Source: Halomonas alkaliantarctica
GTDB lineage: Bacteria; Pseudomonadota; Gammaproteobacteria; Pseudomonadales; Halomonadaceae
Length of the DNA stretch: 64,000 nucleotides
Assembly: GCF_029854215.1 (NCBI RefSeq)
Contig: NZ_CP122961.1
Location: forward strand, 2,976,001 to 3,040,000
Reading direction: 5' to 3'
Shown here: positions 25,245 through 35,224 of the stretch, in pieces
Numbering within the stretch: the stretch's first letter is position 1
Layout of the letters: each line of letters starts with the position of its first letter
Position numbers and translations under genes: made by a program
The notes under the pieces: model-generated
Seen by the model: the letters and a program-made list of their open reading frames with translations, nothing else
The model's database searches: none
What the model was told of the DNA's origin: nothing

Positions 25245-27044
25245 ATGCTGCTTCGTGGGTACGCCATTCATTATGGCCTTCTGTTTGTGATGGCAATTGC
25301 CATGCTGTTGGTTTCTTCAAGCAGCCTCCAAGCTGCTTCTCCGCCATATCCCCTGCAGAGCTGGGAGTATCGCTGGGGCGACTCTCCTTACGATGCCGAT
25401 AAGCGTCCTCAATGGCTGCAAAGTGGCTCAACCGGTTGGCAGTCGATTGCTTCCCCTTCCAACCCACCGGGCCGCGAGGGGCACGAACATCTCTGGCTAC
25501 GCACCACAGTGCCCGCCGGTGATTGGAGCGATCCAGTGCTCTTTATCACCAGTATCAATTTGATTGGGCAAGTTTATCTCGGCGACAAACTGATCTATCA
25601 ATATGGTGAATTTGACGATCAGGGCAAAGGCGATTTTGCAGGCTGGCCCTGGCACATGATTGACCTACCAGAAAATGCCGCCGGGCAGACGCTCACCTTT
25701 CGCTTTTACTCTAACTACACCAGTATTGGCTTATGGGGCCAAGTCCAGATAATGGAGCGTATTGAGGTCCTTAAGCAAGTTATCCATGACTCCGCCCAGG
25801 ATCTCGGCGTGAGTGCCTTGGTTTTAGTACTCGCTGTTTTGGCTACCATTTTCGCCATAATAGGCCCCGAACGCCGTGGTTTTGGGTCTATTGCGTTATT
25901 TGCCTACGCTTCGGGACTGATGCTGCTTGCGGAGACGCCAGCGCGTCAATTCATTGCCGATGGACCACTGGCCTGGGACACACTCCGAGCGGGCAGCTAC
26001 TACACGTTGCCTGTGGCATTAGGGCTGTTGCTTAGCTACTGGCTGGAAGGGACTGCTAAGCGCTGGATAACGCACCTATGGGTCATTCACTTGGTGTACT
26101 TGGTGCTTGCGATTGGTTTGGTTCAACTTGGGATGGTGAGTCTTTCACTAACCTTCCCCGTATTTGATGTCATGCTAGCCTTAACGCTTCCCATAATGCT
26201 GGCGCTTGCGCTCATGCGCTTTCAACGGCTCACCCTTGAACAACGGCTTTTAGTAGTGAGTTTCACTTTTTTTGCCCCGCTGCTATTGGCTGACATGGCA
26301 GTCGCCCACGGTTTTGTGGGCTGGCGCAGTGTGCCCTTGAGCTACGGCACGCTGGCTTTTTCGTTAGCTAACGCGGCTATTTTTCTATGGCACTACCGGC
26401 ATACACAGCAACAGCTTGCGATGGCCAATGAGACCCTTGAACAGCAGGTAGCGGCGCGAACGGCCGACCTCGACCGGTTAGTTCAGGAACTGGAAGGGCT
26501 CTCACGCAAAGATCCGTTAACAGGCTTGCACAACCGACGCCATTTCGACACGGCATTCGAGCACCAGTGTCAGCGAGTTAAGCAGCATGCCAGTCAACTG
26601 TCCGTATTAATGTTGGATGTGGATCATTTCAAACAGATTAATGACGATTTTGGTCACGATGCAGGTGACGCTGTACTGGTCGAAATCGCCCTATTACTAC
26701 GTCACCACCTACGGGATCTGGACGTGATCTGTCGCTTTGGAGGTGAAGAGTTTGTTGCCTTGCTACCCGCCACCTCTCGGATCGCTGCCGAATCTCGCGC
26801 AAAGGCGCTGCTAACATCCATTGCTCATCAGGCATTTGCCTATCAAGGTACCCCAATGCGGAAAATCACGCTCTCCTGCGGTGTTGCAACGTATCCAGAT
26901 CACACTCAAGACCCTAAGAAACTGCTACGTCTTGCCGATGAAGCGCTTTATCAAGCCAAACACAGCGGCCGGAACCGCTGTGTAGTATGGGAAAATACAC
27001 TAGAAGAGAAGGGATATATGCTCGCTAAGCAACAGCCGCAATAA
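25245..27044 (+). CDS. diguanylate cyclase with 7TMR-DISM sensor module
   Basis: 599 residues from ATG 25245, chosen because AGGA sits 8 bases upstream (a TTG at 25221 is less likely). Order: signal peptide, periplasmic beta-rich 7TMR-DISM extracellular domain (about 35-185), seven transmembrane helices (about 190-395), short coiled coil (QQLAMANETLEQQVAARTADLD), then a GGDEF domain with RFGGEEF and, five residues before it, RDLD, the inhibitory c-di-GMP site. DPLTGLHNRR and DVDHFKQINDDFGHDAGD are intact, so it should make c-di-GMP under product inhibition. Single-gene unit between a terminator and a convergent gene. Confidence 0.92.
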   Translation: MLLRGYAIHYGLLFVMAIAMLLVSSSSLQAASPPYPLQSWEYRWGDSPYDADKRPQWLQSGSTGWQSIASPSNPPGREGHEHLWLRTTVPAGDWSDPVLFITSINLIGQVYLGDKLIYQYGEFDDQGKGDFAGWPWHMIDLPENAAGQTLTFRFYSNYTSIGLWGQVQIMERIEVLKQVIHDSAQDLGVSALVLVLAVLATIFAIIGPERRGFGSIALFAYASGLMLLAETPARQFIADGPLAWDTLRAGSYYTLPVALGLLLSYWLEGTAKRWITHLWVIHLVYLVLAIGLVQLGMVSLSLTFPVFDVMLALTLPIMLALALMRFQRLTLEQRLLVVSFTFFAPLLLADMAVAHGFVGWRSVPLSYGTLAFSLANAAIFLWHYRHTQQQLAMANETLEQQVAARTADLDRLVQELEGLSRKDPLTGLHNRRHFDTAFEHQCQRVKQHASQLSVLMLDVDHFKQINDDFGHDAGDAVLVEIALLLRHHLRDLDVICRFGGEEFVALLPATSRIAAESRAKALLTSIAHQAFAYQGTPMRKITLSCGVATYPDHTQDPKKLLRLADEALYQAKHSGRNRCVVWENTLEEKGYMLAKQQPQ

Positions 27045-27064
27045 TCTCTCATGGTGTTGGTTAA

Positions 27065-28387
27065 TTAAGCAGACTCCGCCGACAGAAAGTGATCAATAAA
27101 CACAGCATAGTCCTGCTCTGTGCAATCGGCGTAAGCTACCGCCAGTGTCGACACTACCTCAACAAACAGGTCTTCACGCCCTTTCAATCGTTGGCAAACG
27201 GCCTTGGCAAAGCGTGTTGGGTCACCCTGGTTAAGCGCCTGGGCACCGCGCAGGTGTTCACGGGCGAGAATTTCTCCCCACTGCCGGGCCAATTTTCGAT
27301 ATGACTTACCACCAGAGAGTTTATGGGTTGGAAAGTCTTTCTTGAAGGGCGAGCGCTCACGCACCGAAAACACCTTTCCATTCATGGTTAGCCAGCCGAG
27401 ATAGGCGTCTGGGTGCTCGGCAATAGCGTGGAAAGCCGCCGCATGGCGGATGGCTTCGTTAGGAAACAGCTTACGCCACGCCTGCTGCTGTTTTTTATCC
27501 ATTAACCGAAACGCTTCTGGAGGTACTTGCTCTTTAACATCCAGGATGATGTCATCGTGCTCGTGCTCGACGCCCCCTTCAATCAAGACGTAATAGCGTT
27601 CCACGCCCAACGAACCGGTGCCTGCATCCAAGCGTCGCGCTGTATCTTTGACGCGAAAATGGTGGGGATCGTTCTCTTTAATAGCGTGTTGCAGCGTTTG
27701 CTGATACTCCTGCTCAATCAAGCGGCGTAGTTGGCTGGCCACATCCGCCGGCAGGTTAGCGAGCTTACCAAGCCGTTCGGCGAACTGGCGGCCTTTCTGC
27801 TCATCTAGAGTCGTCCACTTTTCGAGCATGCGAGCACGGCTCTGCTTATCGGCGACTTTACTCATAAAAGGCTTAAGCAGTCCCTTGGCACTCTCAAGGG
27901 TCACAGCGTGTACGGGCTGACTATCAACATGATTGACCAGCGTTTGGTAATAGCCTTTTATTAACTTTTTAAGCGCTTTATCAATCGCTTTTGGATCCAG
28001 TTCAGCATTTTCACGAGCATCTAATACGACGCTGATAGCCAGCCGCCACAGGTCATACTGGTAGTCGCCAATCAGCGCATCATCGAAGTCATCCATGCCG
28101 TAGCGCACTTGGTCATCGTGGTGACCATAAGCACCGAAATTGTAGACGTGGGCGTCGCCCTGCAGCCAGGTTTGGGTCTCCGGCCAGCCGCCAAACAGGG
28201 CAAAACGCCAATCGTGCCATACGTCATTCCAATACAAATGATTACTACCGCGGAAAAAGCGGTAAGGCGACGCGGCCATTTTGGCGTACTTGGCTTGGCG
28301 GGTGGCCGTTGGTAAGGCGTTATTCGCCTGCTGGGTAGCCTCAATCACCTGCTGAGGGCGGTTATGTTCAGTCAATGCATGGCTCAT
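27065..28387 (-). CDS. DUF2252 family protein
   Basis: 440 residues from ATG 28387 (MSHALTEHNRPQQ), supported by AAAGGCAA just upstream; an ATG 57 bases earlier is in frame but poor. Features: YRFFRGSNHLYW, WLQGDAHVYNFGAYG, DDFDDALIGDYQYDLWRLA, and later GTGSLGVERYYVLIEGG. These GD-x-H-x-x-NFG and D-x-D-D motifs characterise DUF2252, distantly similar to kinase-like phosphotransferases, with no established function. Cytoplasmic; no obvious partner. Convergent with the diguanylate cyclase gene. Confidence 0.85.
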   Translation of the reverse strand: MSHALTEHNRPQQVIEATQQANNALPTATRQAKYAKMAASPYRFFRGSNHLYWNDVWHDWRFALFGGWPETQTWLQGDAHVYNFGAYGHHDDQVRYGMDDFDDALIGDYQYDLWRLAISVVLDARENAELDPKAIDKALKKLIKGYYQTLVNHVDSQPVHAVTLESAKGLLKPFMSKVADKQSRARMLEKWTTLDEQKGRQFAERLGKLANLPADVASQLRRLIEQEYQQTLQHAIKENDPHHFRVKDTARRLDAGTGSLGVERYYVLIEGGVEHEHDDIILDVKEQVPPEAFRLMDKKQQQAWRKLFPNEAIRHAAAFHAIAEHPDAYLGWLTMNGKVFSVRERSPFKKDFPTHKLSGGKSYRKLARQWGEILAREHLRGAQALNQGDPTRFAKAVCQRLKGREDLFVEVVSTLAVAYADCTEQDYAVFIDHFLSAESA

Positions 28388-28463
28388 CGAATTGCCTTTG
28401 TGGATGCAAAAAAATGCGTTGGTACAAAGGTAGTCGATAACCATGAATAGATTAAGTCAGCAC

Positions 28464-29957
28464 TCACACCACAGCTCGACGTCCCCGTTGGGTAAAACCT
28501 CGTGGGGCGGCAATACGAAAGAAGCGCTCCACCACCTCAGCGCCGGTAGCAGGCGTCATCAATGAGACGGCGACAAATACCGGCAGATTGAGCATCAGCC
28601 CCCAGAAGCCCGCGTGAATACCCATTGGGTGTGGCCAAAGAGTAGTAAACGCGACGGTAATCAGAAAGCCCACCACGATCCCCGCCATGACGCCCAAGCG
28701 AGAAGCCCGCGGCCAGAAGAACATGCCGATAAAAGCAGGCAGCACCTGCGAGGCAAATCCCAGCCCCACCAATAGAATCATTACCAAACTGCCAGGCTCA
28801 GCAATGGCGAGCGGCGCTACGACTAAGAACATAATGGGTAGGATCAGCAGCCGTGCGAGTTTACCGGTAACACCATTAGAGAGTTTTAACACCGGCTGAA
28901 GTACATCCTTGCTGAGTGATAGCGATACCGAATGAATAAACGGTTCGCTGGAAGACATTGAGGCTGCCAGGGTACCCGCGCCGAGCAGTCCCACTAATAC
29001 CACCGGCAAGTGCTGCATGGCGTATTCGAGTACCACAGTGTCGGCCCGGGCCAGCTCGGGCAGCGAAAAAATTCCGATAAAGCCGACAACCACCATGGGC
29101 AAAATAACCACGTAATAAGTGGGCAGCCAAGTTGCGCTACGGCGAATAGTGCGTGCAGAGGAAGCGCTCATCCACTGTGTCCACACCGGCGGCATAAACG
29201 AGAACATTGAAACGATGATCGAGGTCGTCCAGAAACTAAAGCTCATATCGCCGCCAGCCCCCGGCAGCGTCAGAAACTCGCTATGCTCAGTTTGGATACG
29301 CTCGAATACTCCCGCAAAACTTAAGCCACCGGTAGCGCTGTGCACTGCCCACAGGCCAACGGCCCAGGCGACGATCAACATCAACACACCTTGAAAGGCA
29401 TTGGTGCGCCCAATCGCCCGCTGACCGCTGGCGTAGAGATAGACGGCAATGCAGGCCAGCACCAGCACAACCCCCAACCAAATGGGAATCAAACCACCGC
29501 TCATCACGAACAAGATATACGCTGAACCAATGGTTTGCAGTACCGCATAGGCAATAGAGCCGATCGCCATCACCAGCGCTGCCAGTGCTCCCAGCGCAGG
29601 ACTTTGATAGCGGTCAGCAATGGCGCTTGCCTGGGTAACGTGGCCAAACTGCTCGCCGAACTGCCACACCTTCGGCCCGAAGTACCACGCTATCAATGCC
29701 AGGTAAGCAAGGTAGATCGCTACATAAAATACCGCGACGCCTTTTGAATAAGCCCAACCGGGCGCTCCCATAAAGGTGTAAGCACTCACACTACCGGCGG
29801 CTATAAGTAAATAAAGCGTCACCGGCCCCATGCTGCGGCCCGCCACGCCCCACTCCTCCAAACTATTCATGGAACGCCCTGCTTTGGCACGTAGGCCAAT
29901 CACCATGGCAATGGCGACATAGGTCAAGGTAATCAAAAGTGGCCAAGGGCTATTCAT
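28464..29957 (-). CDS. sodium:solute symporter (SSS family)
   Basis: 497 residues from ATG 29957 (GGAG 9 bases upstream). About 13 transmembrane helices, beginning MNSPWPLLITLTYVAIAMVIG, with the SSS-type region EEWGVAGRSMGPVTLYLLIAAGSVSAYTFMGAPGWAY near residue 40. It overlaps the preceding small membrane protein gene by 8 bases, the usual pairing for this subfamily. The amidase gene upstream suggests an amide, ureide or amino-acid-like substrate, but specificity cannot be read from sequence. Confidence 0.85.
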   Translation of the reverse strand: MNSPWPLLITLTYVAIAMVIGLRAKAGRSMNSLEEWGVAGRSMGPVTLYLLIAAGSVSAYTFMGAPGWAYSKGVAVFYVAIYLAYLALIAWYFGPKVWQFGEQFGHVTQASAIADRYQSPALGALAALVMAIGSIAYAVLQTIGSAYILFVMSGGLIPIWLGVVLVLACIAVYLYASGQRAIGRTNAFQGVLMLIVAWAVGLWAVHSATGGLSFAGVFERIQTEHSEFLTLPGAGGDMSFSFWTTSIIVSMFSFMPPVWTQWMSASSARTIRRSATWLPTYYVVILPMVVVGFIGIFSLPELARADTVVLEYAMQHLPVVLVGLLGAGTLAASMSSSEPFIHSVSLSLSKDVLQPVLKLSNGVTGKLARLLILPIMFLVVAPLAIAEPGSLVMILLVGLGFASQVLPAFIGMFFWPRASRLGVMAGIVVGFLITVAFTTLWPHPMGIHAGFWGLMLNLPVFVAVSLMTPATGAEVVERFFRIAAPRGFTQRGRRAVV

Positions 29958-30177
29958 GATCGTCTCGCTCCACAATGTGATTGCCGATCAGCATCACCAC
30001 GACGCAGGCAAAAATCACCAGGTAGCTCCACACCACTAACAACGGCAGCCCCATCACTAAGGTGGCTCTGTTTACCCAACCAATCACCGGCCACGTACCT
30101 GCCAGCACCAGTGCCAAAAAAGCAATTAACAGCCCCCAGCCCGCCCGGGAGGTAGGCAGTACCAATAAACGTCGCAT
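29950..30177 (-). CDS. small two-helix membrane protein, symporter partner (DUF3311-like)
   Basis: 75 residues with two hydrophobic helices (about 12-33 and 38-63), ending HIVERDDHE. Short proteins of this kind precede SSS-family symporters and are thought to be accessory subunits. Its 3' end overlaps the symporter start, so the two are translated together. Assignment to DUF3311 is from size and context. Confidence 0.65.
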   Translation of the reverse strand: MRRLLVLPTSRAGWGLLIAFLALVLAGTWPVIGWVNRATLVMGLPLLVVWSYLVIFACVVVMLIGNHIVERDDHE

Positions 30178-30229
30178 GAATGTTCCCCTTAGTTTTTTAA
30201 AGACCGATTTTTTTAATTAACTTCAAACT

Positions 30230-31642
30230 TCATTTAACGACTGGCAGCGTAGGCCAGCGTATTGGCAGCGCTAAGCGTTCCTCTAACTGCCGCGCCAGCT
30301 TCAATACAAAGTGATCGGCAAAGCGGGGGCCAACCAACTGCACACCTATCGGCATATTGGCGGAAATAGCGGAACGGCTGACCCCAGCATTAAGTGAAAT
30401 AGCAGGCTGCTCACCCATGTTCCAGGGCACGGTGTAAGCAATGTGCTCAAAGGGCTGGCGAGGATCATTGGTGGGCGATGGCCACTCAGCCGGAAAGGCG
30501 ATATTGGGTGTGGTGGGCGAAATCACCGCATCGACCTCATCAAACACGGCTTCGGTGGCGCGTCGCATCGCCATGGTTTGCTGAAAACCGTGCACCGCGT
30601 CAACGCCACTTAAGTGTGCACCACCGTCGGCCCAGGCTAAAATGGCAGGCAATACTTGCTCACGCTCGTTAGCCGAGAGCTTTAACAGCTCGCCCCACTG
30701 ACGGGCCTGCCAGAAGTGATCCAGCCCATCTAACATTTCGCGGTTCAGCACTGGCGCCATCGGCACCAGCGTTGCCCCAGCGGCTTCCAATTGCTGTGCG
30801 ACCAGTTCCACGTGGTGGCGAATCTCATCATCCAAAGGTAACCCGCAACCCGCCTCCATCATCACACCCACTCGCAAACCTTTAACGTCGAGCTCCAAAT
30901 CCATCCAGTCAATCGTTTCCGGCGGCAGGCGCATCGCATCGCGTCGATCTGTGCGGGCAAGCGCCGTCATCATCAGCGCGGCATCCGTTACGCTTCGGGT
31001 CATTGGCCCGGCACAACGGCCTACATAATAAGGGTCTATCGGTACCCGGCCCAACGTGGGCTTAAAGCCGACCACACCGCACCACGCCGCAGGGAGGCGT
31101 ACCGAGCCACCAATATCGGTGCCCACATGTAGCGGCCCAAACCCAGCAGCAGCCGCAGCGCCTGCACCCGCACTTGAGCCGCCGGTATTACAAGCTAAAT
31201 CCCATGGATTGCGGGTCAAACCATGAAACGACGAGAGCCCGGATGAGAGCATGCCAAAGTCGGGGCAGGTAGTTTTCGCCAGCAGCAGAGCGTTATCTTC
31301 CGCTAATCGGGCAGCGGGGGGAGCATCCTCGCTGGCAACGGGCTGCTCGCCAAGCCCGGTTCCCACCGGGACTGGCATCCCTTTGGTGGCAATCAACTCT
31401 TTAAGGGTCACCGGCACGCCATCTAGCGCGCCGCTAGGTTGCCCCTTAGCCCAGCGCTGGGTGGAGGCTTCGGCTGCTTTAATGAACGCATCAGGCTGAT
31501 AGGCATACAGCGCATTAATGTGCGGTTCCCAGACGTCGATATGTTCAACCAGTGCGCAGGCTACTTCAGTTGGCGAGAACCTATGGGCTCGGTAGCCATC
31601 AATTAATTGAGTGGCGGTGAGTTGGTGTAGTTCAGGCATCAC
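30230..31642 (-). CDS. amidase (amidase signature family)
   Basis: 470 residues. The Ser-cisSer-Lys triad is visible: Lys in PVTLKELIATKG (about 81), cis-Ser in NTGGSSAGAGAAAAAG (about 155) and nucleophile Ser in GTDIGGSVRLPAAWCGVVGFKPT (about 180). Hydrolyses an amide bond; family members range from amino-acid amidases to aryl-acylamidases, and the substrate is not deducible. It lies 52 bp upstream of the symporter pair on the same strand, suggesting uptake plus hydrolysis of one substrate class, and downstream of a LysR gene that may control it. Confidence 0.88.
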   Translation of the reverse strand: MMPELHQLTATQLIDGYRAHRFSPTEVACALVEHIDVWEPHINALYAYQPDAFIKAAEASTQRWAKGQPSGALDGVPVTLKELIATKGMPVPVGTGLGEQPVASEDAPPAARLAEDNALLLAKTTCPDFGMLSSGLSSFHGLTRNPWDLACNTGGSSAGAGAAAAAGFGPLHVGTDIGGSVRLPAAWCGVVGFKPTLGRVPIDPYYVGRCAGPMTRSVTDAALMMTALARTDRRDAMRLPPETIDWMDLELDVKGLRVGVMMEAGCGLPLDDEIRHHVELVAQQLEAAGATLVPMAPVLNREMLDGLDHFWQARQWGELLKLSANEREQVLPAILAWADGGAHLSGVDAVHGFQQTMAMRRATEAVFDEVDAVISPTTPNIAFPAEWPSPTNDPRQPFEHIAYTVPWNMGEQPAISLNAGVSRSAISANMPIGVQLVGPRFADHFVLKLARQLEERLALPIRWPTLPVVK

Positions 31643-31789
31643 ATTACCCTTTGCTATTGTTTTAAAACTGTTGTTTTCAGGCTTTCGTTATCAACAGTCT
31701 CAGCATGAACCCACACCGTGTCTTCTGCTATTTCAATCTTGACCGCAGCGTGTCCACTTTTTGTGTGCACTCTACGCTTTCAACATCTT

Positions 31790-32701
31790 TCAGAAGGACG
31801 AGTCTGGCAATGTTTGTAGGGCACTTGCCAGCAGCGAAAGGCACGCCTCGGTGGCAAAGCTGCGCTGGCGATGGCGATAAACGCAAAGATCAATCCGCGC
31901 GGCCTCAAGCTCTGAAGAAGCCAAGGGAATACTCACGAGTTGACCTAATTGGCACTCCCGGGCTACCGCCATCGGTGGCAATACCAGAACACCTGCACCG
32001 TTAAGGGCTAGTGCTTTTTGAGTTTCCAGTGAAGCGGTTCTAAAGGTGGGAGCCAGAACTATCCCGGCCTGGTGAGCGGCGTGCTCCAGCGCTTGGCGCA
32101 CGCCATAAGATTCATCAGGCAGGATCAGCCGGTGCGCTGCCAGGGAGTGAAGACTCACCTCAGAAGCTGCGGTCAATGGATGGCCTGGAGCCATCACTGC
32201 ATGGTGGTGCAACTCGGCGCTAGCAAAGGGCACAATGTCATCATGCCGGGGCATAAAAAACGTCAGGCCAATATCTGCATCGCCTCGGCGCAGCGCCAAC
32301 ACCATTTGGCTAGCGCTGACGATCCCGATATCAAAACTCAAATGGGGATAGCGCTGCCCCATCTTGGCTAACGTAGGCGCTAGCAAGCCAGCGACAACGC
32401 CTTCTGCCACCTGCAAACTTACCCGGCCAGTACGTAAACCTTTGAGGTCGGCAATATGCTCCTGCACTCGCTCTAGGTCGCGCAGAGTACGTTGCGCCTG
32501 GGCAGCCAACAACTCTCCCGCCGCCGTTAGGCTAATGCCATTGGGGCCGCGCTCGATAAGTGGTGCGCCAAGCTGATGTTCCAGTAAATCAATCTGGCGG
32601 CTAATCGCCGTGGGGGCAATATGCAGTTGTGCAGCGGCTTGGCGCAGCGAACGGCACCGAGCCACAGTATCGAAGTAGCGTAATGCACGGCCACTGATCA
32701 T
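31790..32701 (-). CDS. LysR-family transcriptional regulator
   Basis: 303 residues. N-terminal winged helix-turn-helix (ALRYFDTVARCRSLRQAAAQLHIAPTAISRQIDLLEHQLG) and a substrate-binding domain (about 90-300). Co-directional with the amidase gene 147 bp downstream and 8 bp after a GNAT gene. It probably regulates the amidase/symporter genes; the effector is unknown. Confidence 0.9.
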   Translation of the reverse strand: MISGRALRYFDTVARCRSLRQAAAQLHIAPTAISRQIDLLEHQLGAPLIERGPNGISLTAAGELLAAQAQRTLRDLERVQEHIADLKGLRTGRVSLQVAEGVVAGLLAPTLAKMGQRYPHLSFDIGIVSASQMVLALRRGDADIGLTFFMPRHDDIVPFASAELHHHAVMAPGHPLTAASEVSLHSLAAHRLILPDESYGVRQALEHAAHQAGIVLAPTFRTASLETQKALALNGAGVLVLPPMAVARECQLGQLVSIPLASSELEAARIDLCVYRHRQRSFATEACLSLLASALQTLPDSSF

Positions 32702-32709
32702 AAGCCCCC

Positions 32710-33186
32710 TTAAAGCTCCATCTGCCGTGACATCACTGTTACGTTTTCACCTCGGTACTCAAGCCTTTCTACATCCTGCCAACCCAATTGCCGATAGAGC
32801 GCCTGCTGATCAGGCGTATAGAGATAGAAGCGATCAAAACCACTCGCAGTTGCTTCGGCTTCCACTCGGCGTACCAACGCAGAGGCAATACCCTGCCCTC
32901 GCCATTTAGGCAAGACAAATACGGAGGCCAGCCAAGGGGTAAGTTCATGACGTATGCTCATATCATCAGCAACTAGGCTGGCGGTGGCAACGGGGACAGC
33001 GCCTTGTGTTGCAACAAAGATGGAAGGTACGCCAGCCTGGCCGCATTTGGCTTTAGTGCGATCAATGGCTTGTTCCAGTGTGAGCCCAGGGTGCAAATGA
33101 CCCCAGGCTTCGAATATCCAGCCTGCAACGACTGCAGCATTAGGGTCTTCGGCGCTTAGCCGCTGAAGGGTAATATCGCTTTGCAT
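32710..33186 (-). CDS. GNAT-family N-acetyltransferase
   Basis: 158 residues with the GNAT core: ASLVADDMS..., LASVFVLPKWRGQGIASALVRRVEAEA (acetyl-CoA pyrophosphate loop R-G-x-G-I-A) and FYLYTPDQQALYRQLGW. Substrate unknown. It lies 8 bp upstream of the LysR gene and is probably co-transcribed with it. Confidence 0.85.
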   Translation of the reverse strand: MQSDITLQRLSAEDPNAAVVAGWIFEAWGHLHPGLTLEQAIDRTKAKCGQAGVPSIFVATQGAVPVATASLVADDMSIRHELTPWLASVFVLPKWRGQGIASALVRRVEAEATASGFDRFYLYTPDQQALYRQLGWQDVERLEYRGENVTVMSRQMEL

Positions 33187-33642
33187 GATATCGTCCTGAC
33201 TTATTTAGCAAAATAAAACACAGTAGCGATATATGGTAAGGCTGACCAGCACCAATACCTCCCAAACGCACCGCTAGCCAGAGGTTTTAACGCTGTTAAC
33301 TTTTACAAAACTGCAACCAGATTGGGTTTATCTCAACTTGAAAGTACTTGCACACTTAAGACAAGGCAGCAATGCAATTGAGAAACCTCTTATTAAGATT
33401 ATAAGCAAAGCGCCCGTTTCAATTTACCGTCCTTAAGCCAGAGGGCATCAAATAAGCAGTTCGCGAGCATGCAAGCCTTTACTAGCCCGTTACGAGTATG
33501 TTTGGTCATAACCAATAGATACGCCCTTACAGAGACTAAAGCATTAGGAAATAAAGCGCTCCCCACCTAATGTTAGAACAGGACGCCTTAACCTCTTAGG
33601 TGCTAGTCTGTTAATCAAATAACGTTGAGTAAAGACTCACGA
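33187..33642. other. 450-bp intergenic region without a recognisable gene
   Basis: Between the divergent GNAT and diguanylate cyclase genes. It is AT-richer than its surroundings and no frame has coding character. The only structure noticed is a loose inverted repeat CACCTAA (about 33564) ... TTAGGTG (about 33596). It probably holds the promoters of both genes. Confidence 0.6.
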
Positions 33643-35163
33643 ATGCAACTCTCATTCAGACGCCCACACCGTCTTGCATTGGCGACCATTGCCCCGCGCA
33701 TTTTTGCCATTTGCCATACATTCGGCTTAATCGTATGGATAGCAGTAATAGAAGGCAGCGGCTGGATATTGATTCTGCCTGGGATGCTGCTGTTGCTATG
33801 GCCTGGAGTCGCCTATGCGCTTGCGGCAAGCGCCCAGAATTCTAAGCGTGCCGAGTTCAGGAACCTTCTCTTCGACTGCTTGCTGTTCGGGTTTTGGTGC
33901 GGCGTACTGGATTTTTATGCTTTAGCCACCATCACCATGGGGCTTGCCTGTTTGATGAACAACTTAGTGGTCGGTGGACTGCGAAAGATGTTTGTTTCAG
34001 CTGCACTTTTTTCTAGCGCGGCCATGATCGGAAGCGCTCTAACAGGGTTCAATTTTCGTCCCTATGTGAGCAACCATTTAGATATCTACCAATGGGCGGG
34101 GGCACTGGTCTATTTTCTAACCATAGGCCGCGTAATGTACAGTCAGAATCGTCAGATCGTCCGCAGCATTGGCGAGATTAAGTTTCAGAACCGAGTCTTT
34201 CATGCCCTACTGGATCTAGGCACGGTCGCAAATCGCGCTACCAATATCCCTTCCCTGCTGGATGCCTCCTTAAACCACCTATATGCCCATTTCCCCGACT
34301 ACGGTTTTGCTGTTTTTTTACAAGAGCGGCAACGCTCTGAAATGACACGCTACGCGACGGTTGCAGGGCTAGATCCAAAGGATGAAAAGCGGCTAAAGCG
34401 CCTATTGGCTAACGTTCATGGCCAAAGAGGAAAGTCAAACACACTGCCACAAACAGACGAAGGTGCGAGACTATATGCCGCTTCCATGGACGGGCGCCTA
34501 AGCTTTTACGAAGGTTGGTTGATAGTGAAAGCTCCCAGTCGGGACGACGGTTTGGAGGAAATACTTTCGCTATTTGCCGACCAACTGGCGGCCGCTACCG
34601 AGAACAAATTGCTGCATTTGGAGTTAAAGAAAACCGCTGAGCGTGACGGGCTAACCGGCCTTTATAACAGAGGCTTCTTGGAATCGGCGCTGGAGATGAG
34701 TATTCAGGGCAAGGCCCAGGCGCCGAGCCTGGATTTTGCTGTGCTGATGATGGATGTCGACAGGCTCAAGGCAGTGAACGACCATTATGGACATGTCGCA
34801 GGCGACCAACTGATTTCTAGCGTTGCCAAATACCTGCAACTTCACTGCAGAGACAGCGACATACTGGCACGCTACGGTGGCGATGAATTCGTCATTCTGT
34901 ATCCCTCTGCCGATCTGACGGCAGCCAAGCGTATGGCCAGCCTGATCAGAGAGAATTTACCTGAACAGCGTTGCACCATAGACACTGTTACCGGTGAGCA
35001 TGAAGAACTGCCGCTTCATTTGAGCCTGGGATTCGCCAGCTCCAGCGAAGTGCCTCCTCTGCAGGTGTTTGAGCTGGCAGACGAGCGCATGTACGAAGAT
35101 AAGAGTAAACGACGCAAACACAGCACAGATGATCTAGGCACAAAGAGCAGACCCTCTTTATAG
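33643..35163 (+). CDS. membrane-bound diguanylate cyclase (GGDEF)
   Basis: 506 residues from ATG 33643; a TTG at 33625 is an alternative, and neither has a strong ribosome binding site. About five hydrophobic segments (18-175) form a MASE-like membrane sensor. A middle domain (about 190-335) looks GAF-like. The GGDEF domain follows with DGLTGLYNRGF, MMDVDRLKAVNDHYGHVAGD and YGGDEF, preceded by RDSD as the inhibitory site. Makes c-di-GMP; input signal unknown. Convergent with the elaA-like gene. Confidence 0.88.
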   Translation: MQLSFRRPHRLALATIAPRIFAICHTFGLIVWIAVIEGSGWILILPGMLLLLWPGVAYALAASAQNSKRAEFRNLLFDCLLFGFWCGVLDFYALATITMGLACLMNNLVVGGLRKMFVSAALFSSAAMIGSALTGFNFRPYVSNHLDIYQWAGALVYFLTIGRVMYSQNRQIVRSIGEIKFQNRVFHALLDLGTVANRATNIPSLLDASLNHLYAHFPDYGFAVFLQERQRSEMTRYATVAGLDPKDEKRLKRLLANVHGQRGKSNTLPQTDEGARLYAASMDGRLSFYEGWLIVKAPSRDDGLEEILSLFADQLAAATENKLLHLELKKTAERDGLTGLYNRGFLESALEMSIQGKAQAPSLDFAVLMMDVDRLKAVNDHYGHVAGDQLISSVAKYLQLHCRDSDILARYGGDEFVILYPSADLTAAKRMASLIRENLPEQRCTIDTVTGEHEELPLHLSLGFASSSEVPPLQVFELADERMYEDKSKRRKHSTDDLGTKSRPSL

Positions 35164-35224
35164 AGGCTTTCTCATCAACCACGTTTCAGTGGCTGCCCCT
35201 GCTTATCGCCATGCATGAGTTCAC

